The notes under the pieces: model-generated
Told to the model about the DNA's origin: nothing
Seen by the model: only the letters and a program-made list of their open reading frames with translations
Databases searched by the model: none
Assembly: GCF_001429285.1 (NCBI RefSeq)
Contig: NZ_LMJJ01000001.1
Location: 254,565-318,564, forward strand
Length of the DNA: 64,000 nucleotides
Direction: 5' to 3'
Source of the DNA: Ensifer sp. Root278
GTDB taxonomy: Bacteria; Pseudomonadota; Alphaproteobacteria; Rhizobiales; Rhizobiaceae
Shown here: one piece after another, positions 18,381-26,131 of the stretch
How positions within the stretch are numbered: the stretch's first letter is position 1
Layout of the letters: every line of letters begins with the position of its first letter
Translations under genes and position numbers: made by a program

Positions 18381-19682
18381 GTGAACATCATGACGACCAT
18401 CGACAATTCGCGACCCGGAGCGGCGATGGGTGACGGGCTGCCGGCGCCGGTGAGACTGGGCGGCGAGGGGGCACGGACGATCCGCGCCGGCTTCATTCCG
18501 CTGGTCGATGCCGCCGTGCTGATCGTGGCGGCGGAACTTGGCTTCGCGCGCAAGGAGGGGCTGACGCTTGATCTCGTCAAGGATGTCTCCTGGGCCAATG
18601 TACGCGACCGCCTCGCCTTTCGTCAGTTCGATATCGCCCATATGCTCTCGCCGATGCCGGTCGCCGCCATGCTCGGCCTCGGCTCCAATCCTTCGCCGAC
18701 GATCGCCCCTTTCTCGCTCGGGCGCGGCGGCAATGCGATCACGCTTTCCAACCGGCTCTTCGCCCGCATGCAGGAGGAAGGCGCCCTTGGCGAAGTAGAG
18801 GATGCGCTCGCCCATGCGCGTGCGCTCGCCGCGGTGCTTGCCCGCATGCGCCAAAGCGGCGAGGCGGCGCCAAGGCTCGGCGTCACCTATCCCTTCTCCT
18901 CACACAATTACGAGGTCCGCTACTGGCTTGCCGCAGGCGGCATCGATCCGGACCGCGACGTCAAGCTTGTGGTGGTACCGCCGCCGTTGACCTCGGATGC
19001 CCTTGCCGCCGGCGCCATCGATGGTTTCTGCGTCGGCGCGCCCTGGAACATGGTGGCCTCCGAGCGTGGACTCGGGCGCATCGTCGCCGCCAAGCAGGAC
19101 ATTTGGCCATTGGCGCCGGAAAAGGTGATCGGCATGCGGCCCGAATGGGCGGAGAGCAACGCCGAGACCGTATCGCGCCTGCTTCTGGCGCTCGACCAGG
19201 CGGCGCGCTGGTGTGATGAGCCGGACAATCGCGGCACGCTTGCCGAACTGCTTGCCGCCCCCCGTTACATCGGTGCCCCGATCGAAATCATCCGCCGGGT
19301 TCTCGCCGGAGAGTTCGCCATCGACGCGGCCGGCAACAGGCGTGTGATCGATGATTACTTCGTCTTTCATCGCGACCACGCCAACTACCCCCGTCCCGGC
19401 CAGGCGCTCTGGATCTATAGCCAGATGGCGCGCTGGGGACAGGTGCGGCTATCGCCCGAGATGCAGGCGCTGGCGGCTGCCGCCTATCGCCCCGACCTCT
19501 ATCGCCACGCGCTCGGCGAGGCCGCCGCTCCCGCCGCTCCCGCTATTCGTGTCGAAGGCGAGAGGCCGGGCGAACGCTTCATGGATGGGCACGTTTTCGA
19601 TCCCGCAGATATCGGGGCCTATGTTCGCACTTTCCCCGTTCGCGCTTTGGCGGAGAGCGTTTCGGTCGAGCAGGAGGGTTGA
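18381..19682 (+). CDS. nasS: Nitrate sensor NasS (NrtA-like, cytoplasmic)
   Basis: Protein of 433 residues related to NrtA-type nitrate-binding proteins but with no signal peptide, as expected of NasS. Shared landmarks are AGFIPLVDAAVLIVAAELGFARKEGL, LAAGGIDPDRDVKLVVVPPP, FCVGAPWN and RVIDDYFVFHRDHANYPRPGQALW. Known NasS binds nitrate or nitrite and releases NasT. GTG 18381 is chosen because AAGGAG at 18367-18372 is eight bases upstream; ATG 18390 is too far from it. It forms a two-gene operon with nasT, 346 bases before nrtA. Confidence 0.85.
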   Translation: MNIMTTIDNSRPGAAMGDGLPAPVRLGGEGARTIRAGFIPLVDAAVLIVAAELGFARKEGLTLDLVKDVSWANVRDRLAFRQFDIAHMLSPMPVAAMLGLGSNPSPTIAPFSLGRGGNAITLSNRLFARMQEEGALGEVEDALAHARALAAVLARMRQSGEAAPRLGVTYPFSSHNYEVRYWLAAGGIDPDRDVKLVVVPPPLTSDALAAGAIDGFCVGAPWNMVASERGLGRIVAAKQDIWPLAPEKVIGMRPEWAESNAETVSRLLLALDQAARWCDEPDNRGTLAELLAAPRYIGAPIEIIRRVLAGEFAIDAAGNRRVIDDYFVFHRDHANYPRPGQALWIYSQMARWGQVRLSPEMQALAAAAYRPDLYRHALGEAAAPAAPAIRVEGERPGERFMDGHVFDPADIGAYVRTFPVRALAESVSVEQEG

Positions 19683-19688
19683 GGATGG

Positions 19689-19705
19689 CGCACCATGTTT
19701 GTGCA
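19689..19705 (+). promoter_or_regulatory. Probable NtrC enhancer site upstream of nrtA
   Basis: Reads CGCACCATGTTTGTGCA, close to the NtrC consensus TGCACCA-N3-TGGTGCA (GCACCA and GTGCA arms kept). It is centred about 140 bp before the -24 box of the sigma54 promoter, a typical enhancer distance. A weaker TGC-N9-GCA match follows at 19714-19728. It implies activation under nitrogen limitation. Confidence 0.65.
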
Positions 19706-19836
19706 GAATCCCGATGCGGAATGTGTGCACCGCACAATAATTCAGCAGAGTCTACAATAGGCGCATTTATGGGCGCCGCATCTGCATCCGGAAATTACGA
19801 TTTGAATTCAAACCACTAAGGGGCGTGGCGGCGAAC

Positions 19837-19852
19837 TGGCACGGCCCTTGCT
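19837..19852 (+). promoter_or_regulatory. Sigma54 (RpoN) promoter for the nitrate operon
   Basis: TGGCACGGCCCTTGCT has the conserved -24 GG and -12 GC dinucleotides with the standard 10 bases between them and matches TGGCACG-N4-TTGC(A/T) fully. Transcription should start near 19863, leaving a leader of about 165 bases before nrtA. Confidence 0.85.
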
Positions 19853-19862
19853 TTTCTAGAAA

Positions 19863-20000
19863 TGCTTCGGTCAACGGCGATTGAAGCTATCTCAAACGCC
19901 AGATCGCGTTTGCCAACGACACCGACGTCGCAAGGTTTTTGTTTTCCGAGGGTTCCTCCCGATCCCGGACGCAAGCACCGAGCGGCGTTTTTTTATGTCC
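19863..20000 (+). promoter_or_regulatory. Putative NasT-responsive leader RNA with attenuator
   Basis: The untranslated leader between the sigma54 promoter and nrtA holds hairpins at 19893-19912 (CAAACGC/GCGTTTG, six-base loop) and just downstream CGAC-ACCGAC-GTCG, whose six-base loop has A at position 1 and G at position 4, the hallmark of ANTAR-target loops. A weak hairpin ending in seven T's (19988-19994) then precedes nrtA and looks like the terminator to be overridden. The first loop does not fit the A1/G4 rule, so the exact bipartite fold is uncertain. Confidence 0.55.
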
Positions 20001-20028
20001 GTTATCCGGCCAGCAGAGGAACCTGCGC

Positions 20029-21321
20029 ATGACCAAGTTTTCGACCGGCGGTCTGACCCGCCGAAGCCTGCTGAAGACCACCGCGACCGTTGCGCTCTTC
20101 GGCGCGGTCAAGTCGGCCTTCCCATCCGGTGCCTTTGCGCAAGGCTCCGGGCCGGAAACCACCAAGGCCGTGCTCGGCTTCATCGCGCTCACCGACTCGG
20201 CACCGCTGATCATCGCCAAGGAGAAGGGCCTCTTCGACAAATACGGCATGACCGAAGTCGAGGTGGTCAAGCAGGCCTCCTGGGGCACGACCCGCGACAA
20301 CCTGGTGCTCGGCTCCGCCGGCGCCGGCATCGACGGCGCCCATATCCTGACGCCGATGCCCTATCTGATCTCGACCGGCAAGGTCACTCAGAACAACCAG
20401 CCGCTGCCGATGGCGATCCTTGCGCGCCTCAACCTCGATGCCCAGGCAATCTCGGTCGGCCAGGCCTATGCCGACCTCAAGGTCGGCCTCGATGCATCCG
20501 CGCTCAAGGAAGCTTTCGCCAAAAAGAAGGCCGAAGGTGCCGCCGCCAAGGTGGCTATGACCTTCCCCGGCGGCACCCACGATCTCTGGATCCGCTACTG
20601 GCTCGCCGCCAGTGGCATTGATCCCGATAGCGATGTCGAAACCATCGTCGTGCCGCCGCCGCAGATGGTCGCCAACATGAAGGTCGGCACCATGGACTGT
20701 TTCTGCGTCGGCGAGCCCTGGAACGAGCAGCTCGTCAACCAGAAGATCGGCTACACCGCCGTCAACACCGCCGAAATCTGGAACGAGCATCCGGAAAAGT
20801 CCTTCGCCATGCGCGCCGACTGGGTGGAGAAGAATCCGCGTGCTGCCAGGGCGCTTACCATGGCGATCCAGGAGGCGGCGCAATGGTGCGACGACATGGC
20901 GAACAAGGACGAACTGGCGAAGATCGTCGGCAAGCGTAGCTGGTTCAACGTGCCGCCGAAGGACATCGTTGATCGCCTCAAGGGCGAGTACGACTACGGC
21001 AATGGCAAGGTCGTCGAACAGAGCCCGCACTTCATGAAGTTCTGGCGCGATCACGCCTCCTATCCCTTCCAGAGCCACGATACCTGGTTCCTCACCGAGA
21101 ATATCCGCTGGGGCAAGTTTGCGCCCGATACCGACGTCAAGGCGCTCGTCGCCAAGGTCAACCGCGAGGATATCTGGCGTGAGGCCGCCAAGGATCTGGG
21201 CGTCACCGACGTGCCGGCTTCCACCTCGCGTGGCGTCGAAAAATTCTTTGACGGCAAGATCTTCGATCCCGCGGATCCGCAAGCCTACCTCAAGAGCCTT
21301 TCGATCTCGCGCGTCGCCTGA
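20029..21321 (+). CDS. nrtA: Nitrate ABC transporter, periplasmic binding protein NrtA
   Basis: Nitrate/nitrite-binding protein of 430 residues in the CmpA/NrtA family. The N-terminus has a twin-arginine signal (LTRRSLLKTTATVALFGAV, cleavage near AFAQ), indicating Tat export. Typical segments are AVLGFIALTDSAPLIIAKEKGLFDKYG, HILTPMPYLISTGK, DCFCVGEPWNEQLV and HFMKFWRDHASYPF. ATG 20029 follows AGAGGA; longer readings would run through the terminator-like T-tract and disrupt the signal peptide. First structural gene of the nrtABC-nirBD-nasA-cysG operon. Confidence 0.9.
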   Translation: MTKFSTGGLTRRSLLKTTATVALFGAVKSAFPSGAFAQGSGPETTKAVLGFIALTDSAPLIIAKEKGLFDKYGMTEVEVVKQASWGTTRDNLVLGSAGAGIDGAHILTPMPYLISTGKVTQNNQPLPMAILARLNLDAQAISVGQAYADLKVGLDASALKEAFAKKKAEGAAAKVAMTFPGGTHDLWIRYWLAASGIDPDSDVETIVVPPPQMVANMKVGTMDCFCVGEPWNEQLVNQKIGYTAVNTAEIWNEHPEKSFAMRADWVEKNPRAARALTMAIQEAAQWCDDMANKDELAKIVGKRSWFNVPPKDIVDRLKGEYDYGNGKVVEQSPHFMKFWRDHASYPFQSHDTWFLTENIRWGKFAPDTDVKALVAKVNREDIWREAAKDLGVTDVPASTSRGVEKFFDGKIFDPADPQAYLKSLSISRVA

Positions 21322-21385
21322 GCCATCGCCGATGCTGGCCGGCATGGCCCGCCAGCATCCGCTTTCGAATACCAAGGAGAACGGC

Positions 21386-22279
21386 ATGACCGTCACCAAC
21401 CTCAAACTCAAGGGCCAGTCGGCGCCGCGACCTGCCGCGCGCGTGATCGCCTTTACCCGCTCGGCGAAACCCGGAAGCAGCCGTCCGCTGCTCGAAAGGC
21501 TCGCCGCCGGTGCCGCGAACATCGCGCCGCTCATCGTCACGCTGTCGCTGATCCTCATCACCTGGCAGGTTGTCTGTTCGGCGCCCGATTCCAGCCTGCC
21601 GTCGCCGGCGCGGGTGCTGGAGGAAAGCTGGGAGCTCATCGCCCATCCCTTCTATATCGGCCAGGGCGTCGACCAGGGTCTCTTCTGGCATATCGCGGCG
21701 AGCCTTCAGCGCGTCGCGGTCGGCTATGCGCTCGCAGCGGTCGTCGGCATCGCGCTCGGCGCGCTGGTTGGCCAGAGCCAGCTTGCCATGCGCGGGCTCG
21801 ATCCGATCTTCCAGGTGCTGCGCACTGTGCCGCCGCTTGCATGGCTGCCTTTGTCACTGGCTGCTTTCCAAGACGGCAACCCCTCGGCGATCTTCGTGAT
21901 CTTCATCACCGCCATCTGGCCGATCATCATCAATACCGCTGTGGGCATCCGCAACATCCCGCAGGATTATCAGAACGTCGCCAGGGTGCTGCGCCTCAAC
22001 GCCTTTGAGTACTTTTCGAAGATCATGTTGCCGGCCGCCGCCCCCTACATCTTCACGGGGCTGCGCATCGGCATCGGCCTCTCCTGGCTGGCGATCGTCG
22101 CGGCTGAAATGCTGATCGGCGGCGTCGGCATCGGTTTCTTCATCTGGGACGCTTGGAACTCCTCGCTGATCAGCGACATCATCGTCGCGCTGATCTATGT
22201 CGGCATCGTCGGTTTCCTGCTCGATCGCCTCATCGCCCTCGTCGGCCGCGTTGTCACCCGCGGCACCGCAACCGCTTGA
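21386..22279 (+). CDS. nrtB: Nitrate ABC transporter permease NrtB
   Basis: Inner-membrane permease of 297 residues. About five to six hydrophobic segments follow a 45-residue cytoplasmic N-terminus. The binding-protein-dependent permease loop IPQDYQNVARVLRLNAFEYFSKIMLPAAAPYIF is the EAA-type ATPase contact, and GLSWLAIVAAEML is typical of the nitrate/taurine/sulfonate permease class. ATG 21386 has AAGGAGA six bases upstream (21374-21380). It lies between nrtA and the ATPase gene, so nitrate is the expected substrate. Confidence 0.9.
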   Translation: MTVTNLKLKGQSAPRPAARVIAFTRSAKPGSSRPLLERLAAGAANIAPLIVTLSLILITWQVVCSAPDSSLPSPARVLEESWELIAHPFYIGQGVDQGLFWHIAASLQRVAVGYALAAVVGIALGALVGQSQLAMRGLDPIFQVLRTVPPLAWLPLSLAAFQDGNPSAIFVIFITAIWPIIINTAVGIRNIPQDYQNVARVLRLNAFEYFSKIMLPAAAPYIFTGLRIGIGLSWLAIVAAEMLIGGVGIGFFIWDAWNSSLISDIIVALIYVGIVGFLLDRLIALVGRVVTRGTATA

Positions 22280-22293
22280 GAGAGGGGAAAGCC

Positions 22294-23094
22294 ATGACCA
22301 AGAGCTATCTTTCGCTGGAACTGATCGACAAGAGTTTTGAACGCGGCGGCGTGCGCACAGAAGTGCTGAAACAGGTGTCGCTCTCTGTGGACAGGGGCGA
22401 GTTCATCTCGATCATCGGCCATTCCGGTTGCGGCAAGTCGACCTTGCTCAACATCGTTGCCGGCCTGACGCTGGCGACGACCGGCGTCGTGCTGCTCGAC
22501 GGCCGGGTCGCTGACGAGCCGGGGCCGGACCGCGCCGTCGTCTTCCAGAACCACTCGTTGCTGCCCTGGCTGACCGTCTACGAGAACGTCCGCCTCGGCG
22601 TCGACAAGGTCTTCTCGCGCACCAAGAGCAAGGCCGAGCGCCACGACTGGACGATGCGCAATCTTGAACTCGTGCAGATGGCGCATGCGACGGACAAGCG
22701 CCCGTCCGAAATCTCCGGCGGCATGAAGCAGCGCGTCGGCATCGCCCGCGCGCTTGCCATGGAGCCGAAGGTGCTGCTGCTCGACGAGCCTTTCGGTGCG
22801 CTGGACGCGCTGACCCGCGCGCATCTGCAGGACCAGGTGATGCAGATCCATGCCGAGCTCGGCAACACGGTGCTGATGATCACCCATGACGTGGATGAGG
22901 CGGTGCTGCTTTCCGATCGCATCGTCATGATGACCAACGGCCCATCGGCCCGCATCGGCGAGATCCTCGACGTGCCGCTCGCCCGCCCGCGCCGCCGCAT
23001 CGAGCTTGCCGGTGACCGAACCTACCTCAAATGCCGCGAAGCCGTGCTCAAGTTCCTCTACGAGCGCCACCGCTTCGTCGAAGCTGCGGAGTGA
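22294..23094 (+). CDS. nrtC: Nitrate ABC transporter ATP-binding protein
   Basis: ATPase of 266 residues that energises NrtAB. Walker [12 protein letters not shown] is near residue 45, the signature SEISGGMKQRVGIARALA near 140, Walker B VLLLDEPFGALD near 162 and H-loop MITHDVDEA near 196. It lacks the NrtA-like C-terminal regulatory domain of cyanobacterial NrtC and so resembles NrtD in layout; rhizobial annotations nonetheless call it NrtC. ATG 22294 follows GAGAGGGG. The nirB gene begins four bases after its stop. Confidence 0.88.
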   Translation: MTKSYLSLELIDKSFERGGVRTEVLKQVSLSVDRGEFISIIGHSGCGKSTLLNIVAGLTLATTGVVLLDGRVADEPGPDRAVVFQNHSLLPWLTVYENVRLGVDKVFSRTKSKAERHDWTMRNLELVQMAHATDKRPSEISGGMKQRVGIARALAMEPKVLLLDEPFGALDALTRAHLQDQVMQIHAELGNTVLMITHDVDEAVLLSDRIVMMTNGPSARIGEILDVPLARPRRRIELAGDRTYLKCREAVLKFLYERHRFVEAAE

Positions 23095-23098
23095 TCCC

Positions 23099-25561
23099 AT
23101 GGCTGAACACACCACTGAAAAGCTCGTGATCATCGGCAACGGCATGGCGCCGGGCCGCATGCTGGAAGAACTCTTCGAGAAGGCCTCGGGCCGATACGCG
23201 GTGACGATCTTCAACGCCGAGCCGCGCGTCAACTACGACCGCATCATGCTGTCGCCGGTGCTTTCGGGCGAGAAGGACTACGAGCAGATCATCATCCACG
23301 GCGACGGATGGTACATCAAGCACGAGATCACGCTCTACAAGGGCCACAAGATCATCGCCATCGACCGTGACGCCAAGACCGTCACCTCCGACCATGGCGT
23401 CACCGAGAGTTACGACAAGCTCGTGATCGCGACCGGTTCGGTGCCATTCATCATTCCGGTACCGGGCAAGGACCTGCGCGGTGTCATCACCTATCGCGAT
23501 CTCGACGATGTGCAGGCGATGCTGCTTGCGGCCCAGTCGCGCGAAAAGGCTGTCGTCATCGGTGGCGGTCTTCTCGGCCTCGAAGCGGCAGCCGGTCTCA
23601 ATGCACGCGGCATGGACGTCACCGTCCTGCACGTCATGCCGACGCTGATGGAGCGGCAGCTCGACCCGTCCGCCGGCTACCTGCTGCAGAGGGCGGTCGA
23701 AGAGCGTGGCATCAAGGTCATCACCAAAGCGAATACCAAGCGGATCGTCGGCGACGAGAAGGTCGAGGGCATTGAACTCGACGACGGCCGGATCATCCCG
23801 GCGACACTGGTCGTGATGGCGGTCGGCATCCGACCGAATGTCGGCCTTGCCAAGGAGGCGGGGCTTGCCACCAACCGCGGCATCGTCGTCGACGCCGGTA
23901 TGCAGACGTCCGACGGCCACATCATGGCGCTCGGCGAATGCGCCGAGGTCGGCGGCATGGTCTATGGCCTGGTGGCGCCGCTGTATGAGATGGCGCGGGT
24001 TGCCGCGCGTCACCTGGCCGGCGATCGCAGCGCCGCCTTTGTCCATTCCGATACGCCGACAAAACTGAAGGTGACCGGCATCAACCTCTATTCGGTCGGC
24101 GATTTCGCCGACGGCGACGGACGCGAGGAGATCGTCCTTCGCGATGCTACCGCCGGCATCTACAAGCGGCTGGTGCTCAAGGAGAACCGCATCATCGGCA
24201 CGGTGCTCTACGGCGAGACCGGCGACGGCGCCTGGTTCAACGATCTGATGAAGCGTGGCACCGACATTACCGAAATGCGCGACACGCTGATCTTTGGCCA
24301 GGCCTATCAGGGAGGGTCGCCGCTGGACCCTATGGCGGCCGTTGCAGCCTTGCCGGATGATGCGGAAATCTGCGGCTGCAACGGCGTCTGCAAGGGCAAG
24401 ATTGTCTCGACGATCGCGACCAAGAGCCTGACCTCGCTCGACGACGTGCGCGCCCATACCAAGGCGTCCGCCTCATGCGGCTCCTGTACCGGCCTCGTCG
24501 AGCAACTGATGTCGCTGACGCTCGGAGACACCTACAATCCCGCTGCCGTCCAGCCGATGTGCACCTGCACCGAGCTCGGCCATGACGACGTGCGCCGGCT
24601 GATCAAGGCCAAGGGGCTGAAGACCATTCCCGCCGTGATGCAGGAGCTGGAGTGGAAGACCTCCTGCGGCTGCGCCAAGTGCCGCCCGGCGCTCAACTAC
24701 TATCTCGTCTGCGACTGGCCGGACGAATATGCCGACGATTACCAGTCGCGCTTCATCAACGAGCGCGTCCACGCCAATATCCAGAAGGACGGCACCTATT
24801 CGGTGGTGCCGCGCATGTGGGGCGGCGTCACCAATTCCGGGGAATTGCGGGCGATCGCCGACGTGGTCGACAAGTTCGATATCCCCCTGGTCAAGGTGAC
24901 GGGAGGCCAGCGCATCGACCTGCTCGGCATCGAGAAGGAAGACCTGCCGGCGGTCTGGGCGGATCTCGGCAAGGCCGGCTTCGTCTCCGGTCAGGCCTAT
25001 GCCAAGGGGCTGCGCACGGTGAAGACCTGCGTCGGCTCCGACTGGTGCCGCTTCGGTACCCAGGATTCGACGGGGCTCGGCATCCGCATCGAAAAGTTCA
25101 TGTGGGGCTCGTGGACGCCGGCCAAGCTGAAGATGGCGGTCTCCGGCTGTCCGCGCAATTGCGCGGAAGCCACCTGCAAGGACATCGGCGTCGTCTGCGT
25201 CGACAGCGGCTTCGAGATCCATTTCGCCGGTGCTGCCGGGCTCGACATCAAGGGTACGGAGGTGCTCGGGCTGGTGAAGACCGAAGACGAGGCGCTGGAG
25301 CATATCGTGGCGCTGACGCAGATGTACCGCGAACAGGCCCGCTATCTCGAGCGCATCTACAAATGGGCGAAACGCGTCGGCCTAGACGAAATCCGCCGCC
25401 AGATCATGGGCGATGCCGACAAGCGCAAGGCCTATTTCGACCGCTTCGTCTTCAGCCAGAAATTCGCCCAGGTCGATCCCTGGTCGGAGCGCGTCTCCGG
25501 CAAGGACAAGCACGAGTTCCGGCCGATGGCGACGGTCGGTTTTTCAGAAGCCGCGGAGTGA
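23099..25561 (+). CDS. nirB: Assimilatory nitrite reductase [NAD(P)H], large subunit
   Basis: Reduces nitrite to ammonium in the cytoplasm with NirD. It has 820 residues. In order: an FAD/NAD-binding half (VIIGNGMAPGRM at 10; VVIGGGLLGLEAA near 148), a BFD-like [2Fe-2S] domain (CGCNGVCKGK near 425 and CGSCTG near 461), a second Cys cluster (CTCTELGHDD; CGCAKCRP), and a ferredoxin-type siroheme/[4Fe-4S] module with CVGSDWC near 643 and CPRNC near 683. All cluster cysteines are present. ATG 23099 is taken because the upstream reading overlaps nrtC. Siroheme is supplied by the cysG gene downstream. Confidence 0.93.
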   Translation: MAEHTTEKLVIIGNGMAPGRMLEELFEKASGRYAVTIFNAEPRVNYDRIMLSPVLSGEKDYEQIIIHGDGWYIKHEITLYKGHKIIAIDRDAKTVTSDHGVTESYDKLVIATGSVPFIIPVPGKDLRGVITYRDLDDVQAMLLAAQSREKAVVIGGGLLGLEAAAGLNARGMDVTVLHVMPTLMERQLDPSAGYLLQRAVEERGIKVITKANTKRIVGDEKVEGIELDDGRIIPATLVVMAVGIRPNVGLAKEAGLATNRGIVVDAGMQTSDGHIMALGECAEVGGMVYGLVAPLYEMARVAARHLAGDRSAAFVHSDTPTKLKVTGINLYSVGDFADGDGREEIVLRDATAGIYKRLVLKENRIIGTVLYGETGDGAWFNDLMKRGTDITEMRDTLIFGQAYQGGSPLDPMAAVAALPDDAEICGCNGVCKGKIVSTIATKSLTSLDDVRAHTKASASCGSCTGLVEQLMSLTLGDTYNPAAVQPMCTCTELGHDDVRRLIKAKGLKTIPAVMQELEWKTSCGCAKCRPALNYYLVCDWPDEYADDYQSRFINERVHANIQKDGTYSVVPRMWGGVTNSGELRAIADVVDKFDIPLVKVTGGQRIDLLGIEKEDLPAVWADLGKAGFVSGQAYAKGLRTVKTCVGSDWCRFGTQDSTGLGIRIEKFMWGSWTPAKLKMAVSGCPRNCAEATCKDIGVVCVDSGFEIHFAGAAGLDIKGTEVLGLVKTEDEALEHIVALTQMYREQARYLERIYKWAKRVGLDEIRRQIMGDADKRKAYFDRFVFSQKFAQVDPWSERVSGKDKHEFRPMATVGFSEAAE

Positions 25562-25565
25562 GGGG

Positions 25566-25901
25566 ATGGATATGAACTGGATCTCAATCGGCGACATCTC
25601 CGACATTCCGCTGAGGGGCGCGCGTTGCGTGAAGACACCCCAGGGCAAGATCGCCGTGTTCCGCACGGGCGAAAACGAGGTGTTCGCCATCGAGGATCAT
25701 TGCCCGCACAAGGGTGGACCGCTGTCGCAAGGCATCGTGCACGGCACGGCGGTGACCTGCCCCTTGCACAATTGGGTGATCTCGCTCGAAACCGGCAAGG
25801 CGCTCGGCGCCGACGACGGCGCAGTGCGCACGATCCCGGTGCGCAACGACGGCGGCGCGCTGTTCATCGCACTCGAAAGCCTGCTGATCGCGGCGGAGTA
25901 A
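25566..25901 (+). CDS. nirD: Nitrite reductase small subunit NirD, with intact Rieske motif
   Basis: Partner of NirB, 111 residues, Rieske-like fold. Both cluster motifs are complete: CPH at residues 46-48 and CPLH at 65-68, so a [2Fe-2S] centre is expected. E. coli NirD has lost these ligands, whereas several assimilatory enzymes retain them. Two ATGs are possible (25566 and 25572); the latter has better spacing to GAGGGG. It starts four bases after nirB. Confidence 0.9.
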   Translation: MDMNWISIGDISDIPLRGARCVKTPQGKIAVFRTGENEVFAIEDHCPHKGGPLSQGIVHGTAVTCPLHNWVISLETGKALGADDGAVRTIPVRNDGGALFIALESLLIAAE

Positions 25902-25959
25902 TCGCATGGATGATTGCGTTCCCCGTTCTGTTCTCTTGCGCGCTACCTCACGCTCTTCC

Positions 25960-26071
25960 TCATCCTTGTGCTTGTCACAGGGATCCAGCAGCGCCGCGTC
26001 CACGGCGCGAAGGGGACCCATCACGCGAAAGATTTCGCGTGATTGGATTCCTGTCACAAGCACAGGAATGA
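25960..26071. repeat. Nested palindromic intergenic element inside the nitrate operon
   Basis: Outer arms at 25960-25986 and 26045-26071 are imperfect inverted copies built on CTTGTGCTTGTCACAG and its complement. Inside lie a GCGCCG/CGGCGC hairpin (25991-26008) and a perfect 11-bp hairpin (26020-26043) built on ATCACGCGAAA. It occupies the nirD-nasA gap, whereas the gaps between the other structural genes from nrtA to cysG are at most 64 bases. It looks like a rhizobial intergenic mosaic element rather than a terminator, as no T-run follows. Confidence 0.7.
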
Positions 26072-26131
26072 CGGAGGAAGGGCTTCAGGGCGCCGGTTCA
26101 ACAGCGCCTCGATGCCGGAGGAGGACAGGCA

